From Polaribacter reichenbachii (GTDB lineage: Bacteria; Bacteroidota; Bacteroidia; Flavobacteriales; Flavobacteriaceae): DNA of 64,000 bases. Shown here in pieces: positions 1-10,060 of this stretch (the first letter of the stretch is position 1; every line of letters starts with the position of its first letter). Under the pieces are notes generated by a model. The model was not told the DNA's origin and did not search any database. It saw nothing but the letters and a program-made list of their open reading frames with translations. The stretch is taken from positions 2,277,501 to 2,341,500 of the forward strand of contig NZ_CP019419.1 of the NCBI RefSeq assembly GCF_001975665.1, in the 5' to 3' direction. The translations under genes were made by a program, and so were the position numbers.

Positions 1-170
1 AGCAGAGTAGCTACGTCGGGAAGGGATAAGCGCTGAAAGCATATAAGCGCGAAACCCACCACAAGATGAGATTTCTTTAAAGGGTCGTTGGAGATGACAA
101 CGTTGATAGGCTATAGGTGTAAAGGCAGTAATGTCATAGCCGAGTAGTACTAATAACCCATAGACTTATG
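1..170 (+). rRNA. 23S ribosomal RNA, 3' end (partial)
   Basis: The first ~170 bases match the conserved 3' end of bacterial 23S rRNA (domain VI): the segments CTACGTCGGGAAGGGATAAG, CGCGAAACCCACCACAAGATGAG and CCGAGTAGTACTAATAACCC are recognisable. The gene enters from outside the window, so only the tail is seen. The exact 3' end is estimated to about 10 bases. A 5S gene follows on the same strand, so this is the distal part of an rRNA operon. Confidence 0.95.
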
Positions 171-175
171 TACGC

Positions 176-212
176 TTCCCGAGCTTCGGCTCGGGAGACA
201 CTCTTTTTTTTA
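176..212 (+). other. Hairpin with UUCG tetraloop between 23S and 5S
   Basis: TCCCGAGC (177-184), loop TTCG (185-188) and GCTCGGGA (189-196) form a perfect 8-bp GC-rich stem with a stable UUCG tetraloop. A run of eight T begins about eight bases after the stem. The shape resembles an intrinsic terminator but it lies between 23S and 5S, so an RNase-processing or antitermination-modulated element is equally possible. Confidence 0.6.
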
Positions 213-280
213 TTTTGAACTTACAATATTATTTTACCATATGTTAACTTATACAGTTAAAGTAATTTAACTGAAAAACT

Positions 281-390
281 TAGGGTGGTTATAGCATTGG
301 GGCTCACCTCTTCCCATCTCGAACAGAGAAGTTAAGCCCAATAGCGCCGATGGTACTGCATTTATGTGGGAGAGTAGGTCGCTGCCTTTC
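281..390 (+). rRNA. 5S ribosomal RNA
   Basis: About 110 bases with the standard 5S layout: GGTGGTTATAGCATTGGGG at the 5' side, the conserved internal CTCGAACAGAGAAGTTAAGC, then GATGGTACTGC and GGGAGAGTAGGTCGCTGCC at the 3' side, the ends pairing to form helix I. It is about 110 bases downstream of the 23S tail and is followed by a strong terminator, so it is the last rRNA gene of the operon. Boundaries are accurate to a few bases. Confidence 0.95.
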
Positions 391-416
391 TTTATCTTGT
401 TAAATCAAGATCTTAA

Positions 417-446
417 ACCTCATATCTAATGATATGAGGTTTTTTT
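417..446 (+). terminator. Intrinsic terminator of the rRNA operon
   Basis: Perfect 10-bp stem ACCTCATATC (417-426) / GATATGAGGT (431-440) with a TAAT loop, followed by six T. Its position directly after 5S marks the end of the rRNA transcript. Confidence 0.9.
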
Positions 447-447
447 A

Positions 448-743
448 TTTTTTAAATATATCTCTTTTTTTATGCAATTTTCTGTGGTATTTTCGTTTTA
501 CTTTAGGAACTTAATTTTTAAATGAGATTACTATTTATTTTATTCTACTCTAGAATTACTTTAATGTTAACAAATTTGCCTGAAGTATCGTAATCGATAG
601 CCCATAGTTAGGTACGAACGACGACTTTTAACGAAAAAACTGACCATTTTTATGACATTAGTTCTATCTTAATTGCTGTTGTTTCTTAAAAATGGATACG
701 ACTAAACAATTATTATAAATATACTTTAGTTGTTATTAGATAT
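448..743. other. Intergenic spacer, no gene seen
   Basis: AT-rich stretch between the rRNA terminator and the gltD terminator. I see no plausible open frame, no tRNA and no strong hairpin here. Confidence 0.6.
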
Positions 744-778
744 AAAAAAACTCATCAAAAGTTAATTTGATGAGTTTT
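744..778 (-). terminator. Intrinsic terminator after gltD (bidirectional form)
   Basis: CTCATCAAA (751-759) and TTTGATGAG (766-774) form a 9-bp stem extended by A/T pairs. On the minus strand it is followed by a run of seven T (positions 750-744). It lies 22 bases beyond the gltD stop and closes the gltBD transcript. Confidence 0.85.
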
Positions 779-799
779 ATATGTTTTTGTGAAAGTCTA

Positions 800-2263
800 T
801 TACATCGCTACTAAATCGCCTGTAACATCTTTTGATGGTAATTCTGATTTCCCCATTAAATATAAATCTACTTGTCTTGCAGCTTCTCTTCCTTCTGAAA
901 TTGCCCAAACGATAAGAGATTGTCCACGACGCATATCTCCAGCAGTAAAGATATTTGGAATATTAGTTTGGTATTTACCATATTCTGCTTTGTAATTTGA
1001 ACGAGCATCTTTCTTAATTCCTAATTTATCAGCTAAAGTACTTTCTGGTCCTGTAAAACCAAGTGCTAGTAAAGCTAAATCACAAGGCCAAGTTTTTTCT
1101 GTACCTGCAATTTCTATTAACTGAGGTCTTTGACCAGGAACCATTTTCCATTCAACGTTAACTGTTTTAAGAGCAGTTAATTTTCCGTTTTCATCTTTTA
1201 TAAATTCTTTCGTATTGATTAACCAATTGCGCTGAACACCTTCTTGATGTGAAGAAGAAGTTTTTAATTGTAATGGCCAAAATGGCCAAGGAGTAGTTGG
1301 AGAACGATGTCCTGGTGGTTTAGGCATAATCTCGAAATTAACTACGGATTTTGCTCCATGTCTGTTAGATGTACCTATACAATCTGAACCAGTATCTCCA
1401 CCACCAATAACAATTACATTTTTATCGGTAGCCATTACTTGATTTTTTACTTCTTTACCAAATAATACTTTTGTTTGCTGTGTTAAAAAATCCATTGCTT
1501 GTACAACTCCATCAGCATCAATTCCTGGAGTTGGTAAACTACGTCTTTCTGTAGCTCCACCACAAAGAACAATTGAATCAAAAGATTTTAAATCTTTTAC
1601 ATCATAATTAACACCAACGTTAACGTTAGTTTTAAATGTAATTCCTTCTGCTTCTAAAATTTTAACTCGTCTATCTATAATTCCTTTTTCCATTTTGAAA
1701 TTCGGAATTCCATAACGTAATAATCCACCAACTTCATCATCTCTTTCAAAAACAGTTACTGTATGACCAGCTCTGTTTAATTGTTGAGCAGCAGCTAAAC
1801 CTGCAGGGCCAGAACCAACAACTGCGATTGTTTTTCCAGTTCTTGTTTTAGGAGGCTGTGGTTTAATCCATCCTTCTTTAAAAGCACGTTCAACAATGTT
1901 TTTTTCTATATTTTCTATAGATACTGGATCTTCTATAATACCTAATACACAAGATTTTTCACATGGAGCAGGGCATAAGCGACCTGTAAATTCTGGAAAG
2001 TTGTTTGTAGAATGTAACAACCAAGATGCTTTTTGCCATTCTCCTTGGTGTACCATATGGTTAAAATCTGGAATTAAATTTCCTAATGGGCAACCACTAT
2101 GACAAAATGGTATTCCACAATCCATACAACGTGAACCTTGTTTGGTAATTTCTTTATCAGAAAGAGGTACTGTAAATTCTTTATAATCTTTTATACGATC
2201 TTTTACAGAAGTATATTTTTCATCTTGTCTTTCAAATTCTTTAAATCCTGTTACTTTTCCCAT
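800..2263 (-). CDS. gltD: Glutamate synthase (NADPH) small subunit
   Basis: 487 residues, normal length for the family. It supplies electrons from NAD(P)H through FAD and 4Fe-4S clusters to the large subunit for reductive amination of 2-oxoglutarate with glutamine. Visible features: N-terminal cluster cysteines 46, 49, 54 and 58 (CMDCGIPFCHSGC), a second set at 97, 101 and 105 (CPAPCEKSC), an FAD Rossmann loop VVGSGPAGLAAAQ near 148-160, a second dinucleotide loop VIGGGDTGSD near 285-295, and the C-terminal FTAGDMRRGQSLIVWAI FAD-binding segment. It follows gltB by 4 bases on the same strand, so the two are co-transcribed. Nothing is missing. Confidence 0.97.
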   Translation of the reverse strand: MGKVTGFKEFERQDEKYTSVKDRIKDYKEFTVPLSDKEITKQGSRCMDCGIPFCHSGCPLGNLIPDFNHMVHQGEWQKASWLLHSTNNFPEFTGRLCPAPCEKSCVLGIIEDPVSIENIEKNIVERAFKEGWIKPQPPKTRTGKTIAVVGSGPAGLAAAQQLNRAGHTVTVFERDDEVGGLLRYGIPNFKMEKGIIDRRVKILEAEGITFKTNVNVGVNYDVKDLKSFDSIVLCGGATERRSLPTPGIDADGVVQAMDFLTQQTKVLFGKEVKNQVMATDKNVIVIGGGDTGSDCIGTSNRHGAKSVVNFEIMPKPPGHRSPTTPWPFWPLQLKTSSSHQEGVQRNWLINTKEFIKDENGKLTALKTVNVEWKMVPGQRPQLIEIAGTEKTWPCDLALLALGFTGPESTLADKLGIKKDARSNYKAEYGKYQTNIPNIFTAGDMRRGQSLIVWAISEGREAARQVDLYLMGKSELPSKDVTGDLVAM

Positions 2264-2267
2264 GACA

Positions 2268-5200
2268 TTATGCTATTGTTAATTCTTCTACCATTGGTTC
2301 TTCTGTTCTTAAACGTTCTAAAGCGCGTTTGTATTCTGTTGGCATTACTTTTACAAAGTTTGTTAAGTTAGTATCCCAATCAGCTAATAGACTCGCTCCT
2401 TTATCACTATCAGTAAATAAAACGTGTTTTTCTATTGTTGCTTTTAAATCAGTTGCATCTTCACTTGAAATTTCTTCAAATTCGATAGTTTCTGTATTAC
2501 ATAATCCGTTTACAAATTTGTTTTCTGGATCATAAACATATGCAATTCCACCACTCATACCCGCAGCAAAGTTTCTTCCTGTTTTACCTAAAACAATTAC
2601 TTTACCACCAGTCATATATTCACAACAATGATCACCTACACCTTCTACAACTGCAGTTGCACCAGAATTACGAACAGCAAAACGTTCTCCTGCAATTCCG
2701 TTGATATAAGCTTGACCATTTACGGCACCAAATAAACAAACATTACCAATTATTATATTTTCATCGGCTATAAAATCTGCTTTAGTTGGTTTTTTTACAA
2801 TTAATTTTGCACCAGATAAACCTTTTCCTAAATAATCATTTGTGTTACCTTCTAAAATAAAAGTTAATCCGTAAGCACCAAATGCTCCAAAACTTTGACC
2901 CGCTGACCCTGTAAAGTTTATATTTAAAGTATCTTCTGGTAAACCTAAATGACCATAAATTTTAGAAATCTCATTACTAACTATTGCGCCAACTGTTCTG
3001 TTAACGTTATTAATAGGGTATGCTAAGTTCATTTTTTCTTTACGATATAAAGCTCTATGTGAGTCTTTTAGAATAGTAAAGTCTAAAACATTTTCTAAAT
3101 TATGATCTTGTTTTTCTGTATTCTTAACAGTTAAACTTCTATAAACACTAGGTCTGTGTAAAATACTAGATAAATCTAACCCTTTTGCTTTATAATGCTT
3201 AATTGCCTTATTAGCATTTATTTTATGTGTTTGACCAACCATTTCAGCTAAAGTTCTGAAACCAAGTTGTGCCATTATTTTTCTTAATTCTTCTGCAACG
3301 TAATAAAAGAAATTAATTACGTGTTCTGGAGTACCTTTAAAGTTTTTTCTTAACTCTTTATCTTGAGTTGCTATACCAACAGGACAAGTATTTAAATGAC
3401 ACTTACGCATCATAATACAACCTGAAGCTACTAATGGAGCAGTTGCAAAACCAAATTCTTCAGCACCTAGTAAAGCTGCAATAGCTACATCACGTCCTGT
3501 TTTTAATTGTCCATCACATTCTACAACAATTCTACTTCTTAAATTATTAAGCACTAAAGTTTGTTGTGCTTCAGATAAACCAAGTTCCCATGGTAAACCT
3601 GCATGTTTTAAAGAGGTTAGTGGAGAAGCTCCTGTACCACCATCATAACCAGAAATTAATACTACATCTGCTTTTGCCTTGGCAACACCAGCTGCAATTG
3701 TACCTACACCAACTTCTGATACTAATTTTACATTAATTCTAGCTTCACGATTTGCATTTTTTAAATCGAATATTAATTGTGCTAAATCTTCAATAGAATA
3801 AATATCGTGATGTGGAGGAGGAGAAATTAAGCCTACAAAAGGTGTAGAGTTTCTCGCATTCGCAATCCAAGGTAATACTTTATAGCCAGGTAATTGACCA
3901 CCTTCACCAGGTTTAGCACCCTGTGCCATTTTAATTTGAATCTCTTTTGCGTTTGATAAATAATGGGAAGTTACCCCAAATCTACCAGATGCTACTTGTT
4001 TAATGGCAGAGTTTCTACTATCACCATTTATATCTTTTTGAAAACGTCTTCTGTCTTCACCACCTTCACCAGAATTAGATTTACCACCAATTCTGTTCAT
4101 TGCAATTGCTAAATTTTCATGTGCTTCTCTTGAGATAGATCCATAAGACATTGCACCTGTTTTAAAACGCTTTACAATATCTGTCCAAGGTTCTACTTCA
4201 TCTAAAGGAATAGGATCTAGGTTATCAAATTCGAATAAACCACGAATTGTCATTAAACTTTCTGCCTGCTCGTTTATAGTCTTAGCATAAACGTCGTAAC
4301 TCTTTTGATCACTTAATCGAACAGCTTGTTGTAATTTAGAAACTGTAGTTGGGTTAAATAAATGACGTTCACCATTTCTTCTCCATCTATAATCTCCACC
4401 AATATTTAAACTTAAATTTTTATCAATTTGGTTATCTGGATAAGCTTGTTTATATCGTTGATCTATTTCTTTTTCAACTTCATATAAACCAATTCCTTCT
4501 ATTCTTGATGCAGTATAAGGGAAATATTTTTCTACAAATTGTGAGTTAAAACCAACAATTTCAAATATTTGAGAACCTCTATAAGATTTTAAAGTAGAGA
4601 TTCCGATTTTATTCATCACTTTTAAAACACCTTTACCAATTGCTTTGTTAAAGTTGTCTACCGCTTTTTGCTCATCCATATCAGTAATAAAGCCTTCTTT
4701 AACTTGCATTCTGATAATTTCATTTACCATATATGGGTTAATGGCACTAGCTCCATAACCAAATAAAGTAGCAAAATGATGGGGCTCACGTGGTTCTGCA
4801 GATTCTATTATAATATCAAAATGAGATCGCTTACGTAATCTGTTTAATTGATGATTTACATAAGAACAAGCTAATAAAGCCGGTATTGGTGCATTTTCTT
4901 GATTTACACCTCTATCTGAAAGAATAATAATATTAGATTTTCTTTCTAATGCTTTTTCTATTTGAATGATGATATCATCTAAAGCATCTTCTAAACCATT
5001 TAGACCTTTTGCTTTTGGATATAATATATTGATAGTTTCTGCTTTGAAACTTTCAATATCTATATTTCTAATTTTTTCTAAATCAGCATTAGAAATTACA
5101 GGGTTCTGTATTCTTAATTTACGACATTGTCTGTCTGTAATGCTGAAAATGTTTCTGTCTTTTCCTAAATTTAAACTAATATCTGTTACAATATTTTCTC

Positions 5201-6779
5201 TAATTCCATCTAAAGGTGGATTTGTAACCTGAGCAAATAATTGTTTAAAATAGTTTGATATTAATTGTGGTCTGTCTGATAAAACAGCTAAAGGAGTATC
5301 AATTCCCATTGAACCTAAAGCTTCTTTACCTCCTTGTGCCATTGGCGTAATTACTTCTTGAATATCTTCGAAAGTATAATTAAATAAACGTTGACGTGTT
5401 TTTATATCAATGGTTTCAATTGGGCAAGTTTCGCTAGTATAAGGAACATCTTTTAAATGTAAACGAGTTTTATCTAACCATTCTTGGTAAGGTCTTTCAG
5501 AAACAATTTTATCTTTTATTTCTTCATCATCAATAATTCTACCTTTATTCATATCTACCAAGAACATTCTTCCTGGTTCTAATCTTCCGTGTTTTTCAAT
5601 GTCTGAAGGATCAATATCAACTACACCAACTTCAGAAGACATAATTAGTTTTCCGCTTTTTGTAAGTGTATATCTAGAAGGTCTTAAACCATTTCTGTCT
5701 AATAAAGCTCCAATATAATCACCATCAGTAAAAGGTACAGATGCTGGGCCATCCCAAGGCTCCATAATACAAGCATTATATTCATAAAAAGCTTTACGTT
5801 CTTTAGACATTGTTGCATGTTTTTCCCAAGCTTCAGGAATCATCATCATCATAATTTCTGGTAAAGAACGACCAGTATGTGTTAACAATTCTACAACCAT
5901 ATCCATAGAAGCTGAATCTGATTTTCCTGGCAAAATTATAGGAAAAAGTTTGTCTATTTGTGTGCCAAAAACATCACTTTTCATGATTTCTTCTCGTACA
6001 CGCATTCTACTTACATTACCACGTAAAGTATTTATTTCTCCATTCTGACACATATGTCTAAATGGTTGAGCAAGTTCCCAAGTTGGCATTGTATTCGTGG
6101 AGAAACGTTGGTGTACTAATGCTAAACGAGTAACTAAATCTATTTCTTGAAGATCTTTATAATATGGTCCAATATCTTCTGGCATTATAATACCTTTATA
6201 GATAATGGTAGTTATTGATAAACTTGGAATGTAAAAATAATTGGCTTCAGAAATTTTAGAATTTCTAATTTCATGCTCTGCTATTTTACGAGCAGCATAT
6301 AATTTTGCTTTAAAAGTAGCTTCGTCTATATCTTCGGTTTTACCGATAAAAAGTTGCTCTATATTTGGTTCTGAATTCAGTGCAATTTCACCAAGTTGAG
6401 AAGAATCTACAGGAACTTCTCTCCATCCTAAAACAGATAAACCTTGTTTTTTTACTTCGGATTCGAAAGTAGTTTTACAAAAATTATATTGATTTGAAAC
6501 TTTTGGAAGGAAAACCATTCCAACAGCATATTCTCTTTGATTTGGAAGTGAAAAATTACAGACACGTGTAAAGTAATCATGAGGAATATCTATTAATAAA
6601 CCTGCACCATCACCGGTTTTACCATCTGCACTTACACCACCTCTATGTTCTAATTTTACTAGAATTTCTAAAGCATCGTGTATAATTTGATTTGTCTTTT
6701 CTCCATTCAAATTACATATAAAACCAGCTCCACAATTTTCATGTTCAAACTCTGGTAAATATAGTCCTTGTTTCTCCAT
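2268..6779 (-). CDS. gltB: Glutamate synthase large subunit
   Basis: 1503 residues, full length for bacterial GOGAT alpha chains. It carries glutaminase, FMN-binding synthase and GXGXG domains in order. A 15-residue propeptide precedes Cys16 (ENCGAGF), the expected N-terminal nucleophile after processing. GDGAG and EHRGG follow in the glutaminase domain. The synthase domain shows [10 protein letters not shown] and the 3Fe-4S cysteines CHLNTCPVG near residues 1120-1130; the C-terminal GXGXG repeats contain [21 protein letters not shown]. Upstream on the minus strand, 6807-6800 reads TAGCTTTG, a match to the Bacteroidota -7 box TAnnTTTG, but no clear -33 box is present. It forms an operon with gltD and lies downstream of the amt/PII genes. 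Confidence 0.97.
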   Translation of the reverse strand: MEKQGLYLPEFEHENCGAGFICNLNGEKTNQIIHDALEILVKLEHRGGVSADGKTGDGAGLLIDIPHDYFTRVCNFSLPNQREYAVGMVFLPKVSNQYNFCKTTFESEVKKQGLSVLGWREVPVDSSQLGEIALNSEPNIEQLFIGKTEDIDEATFKAKLYAARKIAEHEIRNSKISEANYFYIPSLSITTIIYKGIIMPEDIGPYYKDLQEIDLVTRLALVHQRFSTNTMPTWELAQPFRHMCQNGEINTLRGNVSRMRVREEIMKSDVFGTQIDKLFPIILPGKSDSASMDMVVELLTHTGRSLPEIMMMMIPEAWEKHATMSKERKAFYEYNACIMEPWDGPASVPFTDGDYIGALLDRNGLRPSRYTLTKSGKLIMSSEVGVVDIDPSDIEKHGRLEPGRMFLVDMNKGRIIDDEEIKDKIVSERPYQEWLDKTRLHLKDVPYTSETCPIETIDIKTRQRLFNYTFEDIQEVITPMAQGGKEALGSMGIDTPLAVLSDRPQLISNYFKQLFAQVTNPPLDGIRENIVTDISLNLGKDRNIFSITDRQCRKLRIQNPVISNADLEKIRNIDIESFKAETINILYPKAKGLNGLEDALDDIIIQIEKALERKSNIIILSDRGVNQENAPIPALLACSYVNHQLNRLRKRSHFDIIIESAEPREPHHFATLFGYGASAINPYMVNEIIRMQVKEGFITDMDEQKAVDNFNKAIGKGVLKVMNKIGISTLKSYRGSQIFEIVGFNSQFVEKYFPYTASRIEGIGLYEVEKEIDQRYKQAYPDNQIDKNLSLNIGGDYRWRRNGERHLFNPTTVSKLQQAVRLSDQKSYDVYAKTINEQAESLMTIRGLFEFDNLDPIPLDEVEPWTDIVKRFKTGAMSYGSISREAHENLAIAMNRIGGKSNSGEGGEDRRRFQKDINGDSRNSAIKQVASGRFGVTSHYLSNAKEIQIKMAQGAKPGEGGQLPGYKVLPWIANARNSTPFVGLISPPPHHDIYSIEDLAQLIFDLKNANREARINVKLVSEVGVGTIAAGVAKAKADVVLISGYDGGTGASPLTSLKHAGLPWELGLSEAQQTLVLNNLRSRIVVECDGQLKTGRDVAIAALLGAEEFGFATAPLVASGCIMMRKCHLNTCPVGIATQDKELRKNFKGTPEHVINFFYYVAEELRKIMAQLGFRTLAEMVGQTHKINANKAIKHYKAKGLDLSSILHRPSVYRSLTVKNTEKQDHNLENVLDFTILKDSHRALYRKEKMNLAYPINNVNRTVGAIVSNEISKIYGHLGLPEDTLNINFTGSAGQSFGAFGAYGLTFILEGNTNDYLGKGLSGAKLIVKKPTKADFIADENIIIGNVCLFGAVNGQAYINGIAGERFAVRNSGATAVVEGVGDHCCEYMTGGKVIVLGKTGRNFAAGMSGGIAYVYDPENKFVNGLCNTETIEFEEISSEDATDLKATIEKHVLFTDSDKGASLLADWDTNLTNFVKVMPTEYKRALERLRTEEPMVEELTIA

Positions 6780-6940
6780 ATTATTTTCAATTATATTTAC
6801 AAAGCTATGTATTTTGTTGAATATAATTCAGTTTTAAAAGATGTTTGATGTAATTTTTGTGATGAAATTAAAAATACAGTATAAAAAACGTATTTATCAT
6901 AATTTTAAGGTTTTTTATTTGTTAAATTCATAAAAACAAG

Positions 6941-6978
6941 AAAAACGCCTTTAAAATGTTAATCTTAAAGGCGTTTTT
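6941..6978 (-). terminator. Intrinsic terminator after the distal ammonium transporter
   Basis: AAAAACGCCTTTAA (6941-6954) pairs with TTAAAGGCGTTTTT (6965-6978), a 14-bp perfect stem whose outer part provides the T-run on the minus strand. It separates the PII/amt unit from gltB. Confidence 0.85.
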
Positions 6979-6996
6979 TGTTATAAATGTAAATAA

Positions 6997-8229
6997 CTAG
7001 TGTTCGTTAAGTCTAAAATCGGGGTAAGCATCCATTCCATGTTCATGAACATCTAAACCTTCTAGCTCCTCTTTTTCAGAAACTCTTATACCAACAACTT
7101 TTTTAAGTGTAAAAATGATGATAAAAGAGGTTACCAAACAAAAAGCAGCGTAGCAAGCTACTCCAGTTAACTGAATTAAAAATGTGTGTTCTGGATTTGT
7201 AGAGAAAATACCAACAGCTAAAGTTCCCCAAATTCCACAAATTAAATGCACAGCAATCGCACCAACAGGATCATCTAGTTTTATAGCATCAACAAAAGCA
7301 ACTGCAAAAACAATTAAAGTACCAGCAATCGCACCAATAATTATTGCACTTTCTGGTGTCATTACATCTGCACCAGCAGTAATACCTACTAAACCACCCA
7401 AAATTCCATTTAGAAACATGGTTAAATCTAAGTTTTTGTATTTTAAAAATGATACTAATGCAGCAACAACTCCACCTGCTGCAGCAGCTAAACAAGTTGT
7501 TACTAAGGTTAAAGAAGTTAATTCAGGATCTGCAGAAAGCACAGAACCTCCATTAAAACCAAACCAACCTAACCAAAGAATTAAAACACCAGCTGTTGCA
7601 AGTGGTATACTATGACCAGGTATTGCTCGTGGTTTTCCGTTTTTATCAAATTTACCAATTCTAGAGCCCAATAACCAAACTGCAACTAAAGCAGCCCAAC
7701 CACCAACGGAATGTACTAAAGTAGATCCTGCAAAATCATAGAATCCCATTTGGTCTAAAAATCCGCCACCCCATTTCCAAGAACCAGCAATTGGGTAAAC
7801 TAAACCAACATAGATTATTGTAAAAATCATAAAAGGCCCAATTTTCATTCGTTCTGCAACTGCACCCGAAACAATTGTTGCGGCTGTAGCTGCAAACATT
7901 CCTTGAAATAAGAAATCTGTCCACCAAGTATAACCTCCATCTGCATATTCTGGAGTCATTCCATTTTCTGGAGCAGAAATTCCAAAACCTGCAAAATCAA
8001 TGATACCTGCAGAACCTTCTGCAAAACCAGGATACATAAGGTTAAAACCACCAATGTAATAAAGTAGTAAGCCTACTGTAATTATAAAAATATTTTTAAA
8101 AAGTATGTTAATTGTGTTTTTTTGTCTAGTTAATCCGATTTCTAAAAATGCGAAACCTGTATGCATAAAGAAAACTAATGCTGTACAGATCATCATCCAT
8201 ACATTATTTGCTGTAAATATTGCGTCCAT
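6997..8229 (-). CDS. amt: Ammonium transporter (Amt family), distal copy
   Basis: 410 residues, about eleven hydrophobic segments, inner-membrane Amt/MEP/Rh channel. The family twin histidines are present: LVHSVGGWAALV and AIAVHLICGIWG. FGFNGGS and AAATATIVSGAVAERM are also family signatures. The start is 7 bases downstream of the PII stop, so the two are almost certainly co-transcribed, the usual glnK-amt pairing in which PII gates the channel. It is one of two Amt proteins here, clearly diverged from the upstream copy (shorter N-terminus, different loops). Confidence 0.95.
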   Translation of the reverse strand: MDAIFTANNVWMMICTALVFFMHTGFAFLEIGLTRQKNTINILFKNIFIITVGLLLYYIGGFNLMYPGFAEGSAGIIDFAGFGISAPENGMTPEYADGGYTWWTDFLFQGMFAATAATIVSGAVAERMKIGPFMIFTIIYVGLVYPIAGSWKWGGGFLDQMGFYDFAGSTLVHSVGGWAALVAVWLLGSRIGKFDKNGKPRAIPGHSIPLATAGVLILWLGWFGFNGGSVLSADPELTSLTLVTTCLAAAAGGVVAALVSFLKYKNLDLTMFLNGILGGLVGITAGADVMTPESAIIIGAIAGTLIVFAVAFVDAIKLDDPVGAIAVHLICGIWGTLAVGIFSTNPEHTFLIQLTGVACYAAFCLVTSFIIIFTLKKVVGIRVSEKEELEGLDVHEHGMDAYPDFRLNEH

Positions 8230-8235
8230 TTTTTA

Positions 8236-8586
8236 TTATTTTGATATTTTTTTTAAAGTTTCACCACCTTTTTCTCCTGTTCTTATTCTGTAAGCTTCTG
8301 TAATATCTGATACAAAAATTTTACCATCACCAACTTCTCCTGTTGCTGCTGATTTTAATAATGCTTTTATAGTTACTTCTTCAAAATCGTCATTAACTAC
8401 TATAGATAAGTATCTACGTTGTATGTCGCTAGTACTGTAACTAACACCTCTATAAACATGGGCTTCTTTTTCGTTACCTAAACCGGTTACATCCCAATAA
8501 GAGAAGAAGTTTACATCAACTTCATGAAGTGCTTCTTTCACTGCACTAAATTTGGATTTTCTAATAATTGCTTCGATTTTTTTCAT
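8236..8586 (-). CDS. glnK: PII-family nitrogen regulator (GlnK/GlnB-like)
   Basis: 116 residues. PII trimers sense 2-oxoglutarate and ATP/ADP and control Amt channels. The start MKKIEAIIRKSKF, the T-loop segment HVYRGVSYSTSD (keeping the YRGxxY tyrosines), the B-loop TGEVGDGKIFV and the C-loop RIRTGEKG are seen. The T-loop end is IQRRYLS rather than the enterobacterial FLPKVK, so partner contacts may differ. Whether the tyrosine is uridylylated depends on a GlnD not seen in the window. It lies between two amt genes; a terminator at 8650-8681 separates it from the upstream copy, so it should have its own promoter. A loose candidate (TTTG-N17-TATTTTTC) is visible just upstream. Confidence 0.95.
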   Translation of the reverse strand: MKKIEAIIRKSKFSAVKEALHEVDVNFFSYWDVTGLGNEKEAHVYRGVSYSTSDIQRRYLSIVVNDDFEEVTIKALLKSAATGEVGDGKIFVSDITEAYRIRTGEKGGETLKKISK

Positions 8587-8649
8587 TCTAATTATGATTG
8601 ATTAATTTTATAATTTTGCGAAAAATAGTAAAAAAATATTATACCAAAG

Positions 8650-8681
8650 AAAATCACGCAACTCGTAAGCTGCGTGATTTT
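8650..8681 (-). terminator. Intrinsic terminator between amt and PII gene
   Basis: AAAATCACGCA (8650-8660) pairs perfectly with TGCGTGATTTT (8671-8681), loop of ten. It lies 34 bases after the stop of the proximal amt and so ends the porin-amt transcript. Confidence 0.85.
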
Positions 8682-8714
8682 TAAAATATAATAGTAAATA
8701 TTTAGAGTTTTTCT

Positions 8715-10019
8715 CTATTTATCAGTATCAAATTCTCTAACTCTTTTTCCTGGATAAGCAATTGATCCGTGTTCAGAAATATCTAATCCTTCGATTTCAA
8801 CTTCTTTAGTTACACGTAATCCCATAGTTGCTTTTAAGATTCCTAAAACAATAAAAGATAAAGCTACTGCCCATACAGCATAAGCTAAAACTCCAATTGC
8901 TTGAGCACCTAATTGAGCAGCTCCACCACCATTTAATAAACCAATTGCAGTATCACCATCTACACCCCAAAGACCAATAACTAAAGTACCCCATGCACCA
9001 GCTACACCGTGTACAGAAGCAGCACCAATAGCATCGTCAATTTTTAATTTCTTTTCGATAAATTCAATTGAGAATACTACAATAATACCACCAATTAAAC
9101 CAGCTAATACAGCACCACCAGCAGTCATGTTTCCACAACCTGCAGTAATACTTACTAAACCAGCTAAACAACCATTTAATGTTTGTCCTAAGTTTGGTTT
9201 ACCATACCAGATCCAAGTTGTAATTAATGCACCTAAACCACCAGCTGCAGCAGCTAAGTTTGTAATTAATACTACTGTAGAACCACCAGTTGCATCAGCA
9301 CCACCCCAAGCTAATTGAGATCCACCATTAAATCCAAACCAACCAAACCAAAGGATAAATACACCTAAAGTTGCTAATATTTGGTTATGACCAGGAATTG
9401 GTAAAACTTTACCATCTACGTATTTCCCTATTCTAGGACCTACCATAAATGCAGCTACTAAAGCAGCCCAACCACCTACAGAGTGTACAATAGATGAACC
9501 GGCAAAATCGATAAACTCAGCTGGCATAATACCATCTGTATCGTTTAACCATCCACCATTCCATTCCCATCCACCAGAAATTGGGTAGATGATAGCGGTC
9601 ATTACAAGTGAAAATATAATATAAGTTGTGTATTTTGTTCTACCTGCTATTGCTCCAGATACAATTGTTGCAGTTGTTGCAGCAAACATTGTTTGGAAAA
9701 ATAAATCTGCTCCTTCTCCTTGGAATAAGCCACTCCAGAAAAACCATCCGTTAGAAGTATCTCCATACATTAAAGAATAGCCAACTAACCAGAAAGTTAT
9801 AGAACCAACACAGATGTCTAGCAAGTTTTTCATTGCTATGTTTACTGCATTTTTAGATCTTGTCATACCAGATTCTACTAATGTAAATCCTGCTTGCATT
9901 AAGAATACTAAGATACCTGCAATCAGCATCCAAAGCATTCCCATATCTCCATTTACTTGCTCTAATACTTGAGCAGCTTCTGATGGAGTATCTTGAAAAA
10001 GTGTTAAAAATAAACTCAT
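8715..10019 (-). CDS. amt: Ammonium transporter (Amt family), proximal copy
   Basis: 434 residues, Amt-family inner-membrane channel. Conserved features include SSIVHSVGGWAALVAA and AASVHGVAGAWG with the pore histidines, WFGFNGGSQLAWGG, and TATIVSGAIAGR. The N-terminus has about 25 extra polar residues (QDTPSEAAQVLEQVNGD) before the first membrane helix, which could include a periplasmic or signal-type segment. It follows the porin gene by 41 bases, forming a porin-amt operon; a terminator separates it from the PII gene. Two Amt copies suggest different affinity or regulation, but that is inference. Confidence 0.95.
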   Translation of the reverse strand: MSLFLTLFQDTPSEAAQVLEQVNGDMGMLWMLIAGILVFLMQAGFTLVESGMTRSKNAVNIAMKNLLDICVGSITFWLVGYSLMYGDTSNGWFFWSGLFQGEGADLFFQTMFAATTATIVSGAIAGRTKYTTYIIFSLVMTAIIYPISGGWEWNGGWLNDTDGIMPAEFIDFAGSSIVHSVGGWAALVAAFMVGPRIGKYVDGKVLPIPGHNQILATLGVFILWFGWFGFNGGSQLAWGGADATGGSTVVLITNLAAAAGGLGALITTWIWYGKPNLGQTLNGCLAGLVSITAGCGNMTAGGAVLAGLIGGIIVVFSIEFIEKKLKIDDAIGAASVHGVAGAWGTLVIGLWGVDGDTAIGLLNGGGAAQLGAQAIGVLAYAVWAVALSFIVLGILKATMGLRVTKEVEIEGLDISEHGSIAYPGKRVREFDTDK

Positions 10020-10060
10020 ATATATAAATTTTAGTTAGTAATTAATAGTTGAATTTCTTC

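Noticed and set aside
7184..7615. 143-codon frame antisense to amt
   Set aside because: Composition bias from antisense reading of membrane-protein codons. No independent support.
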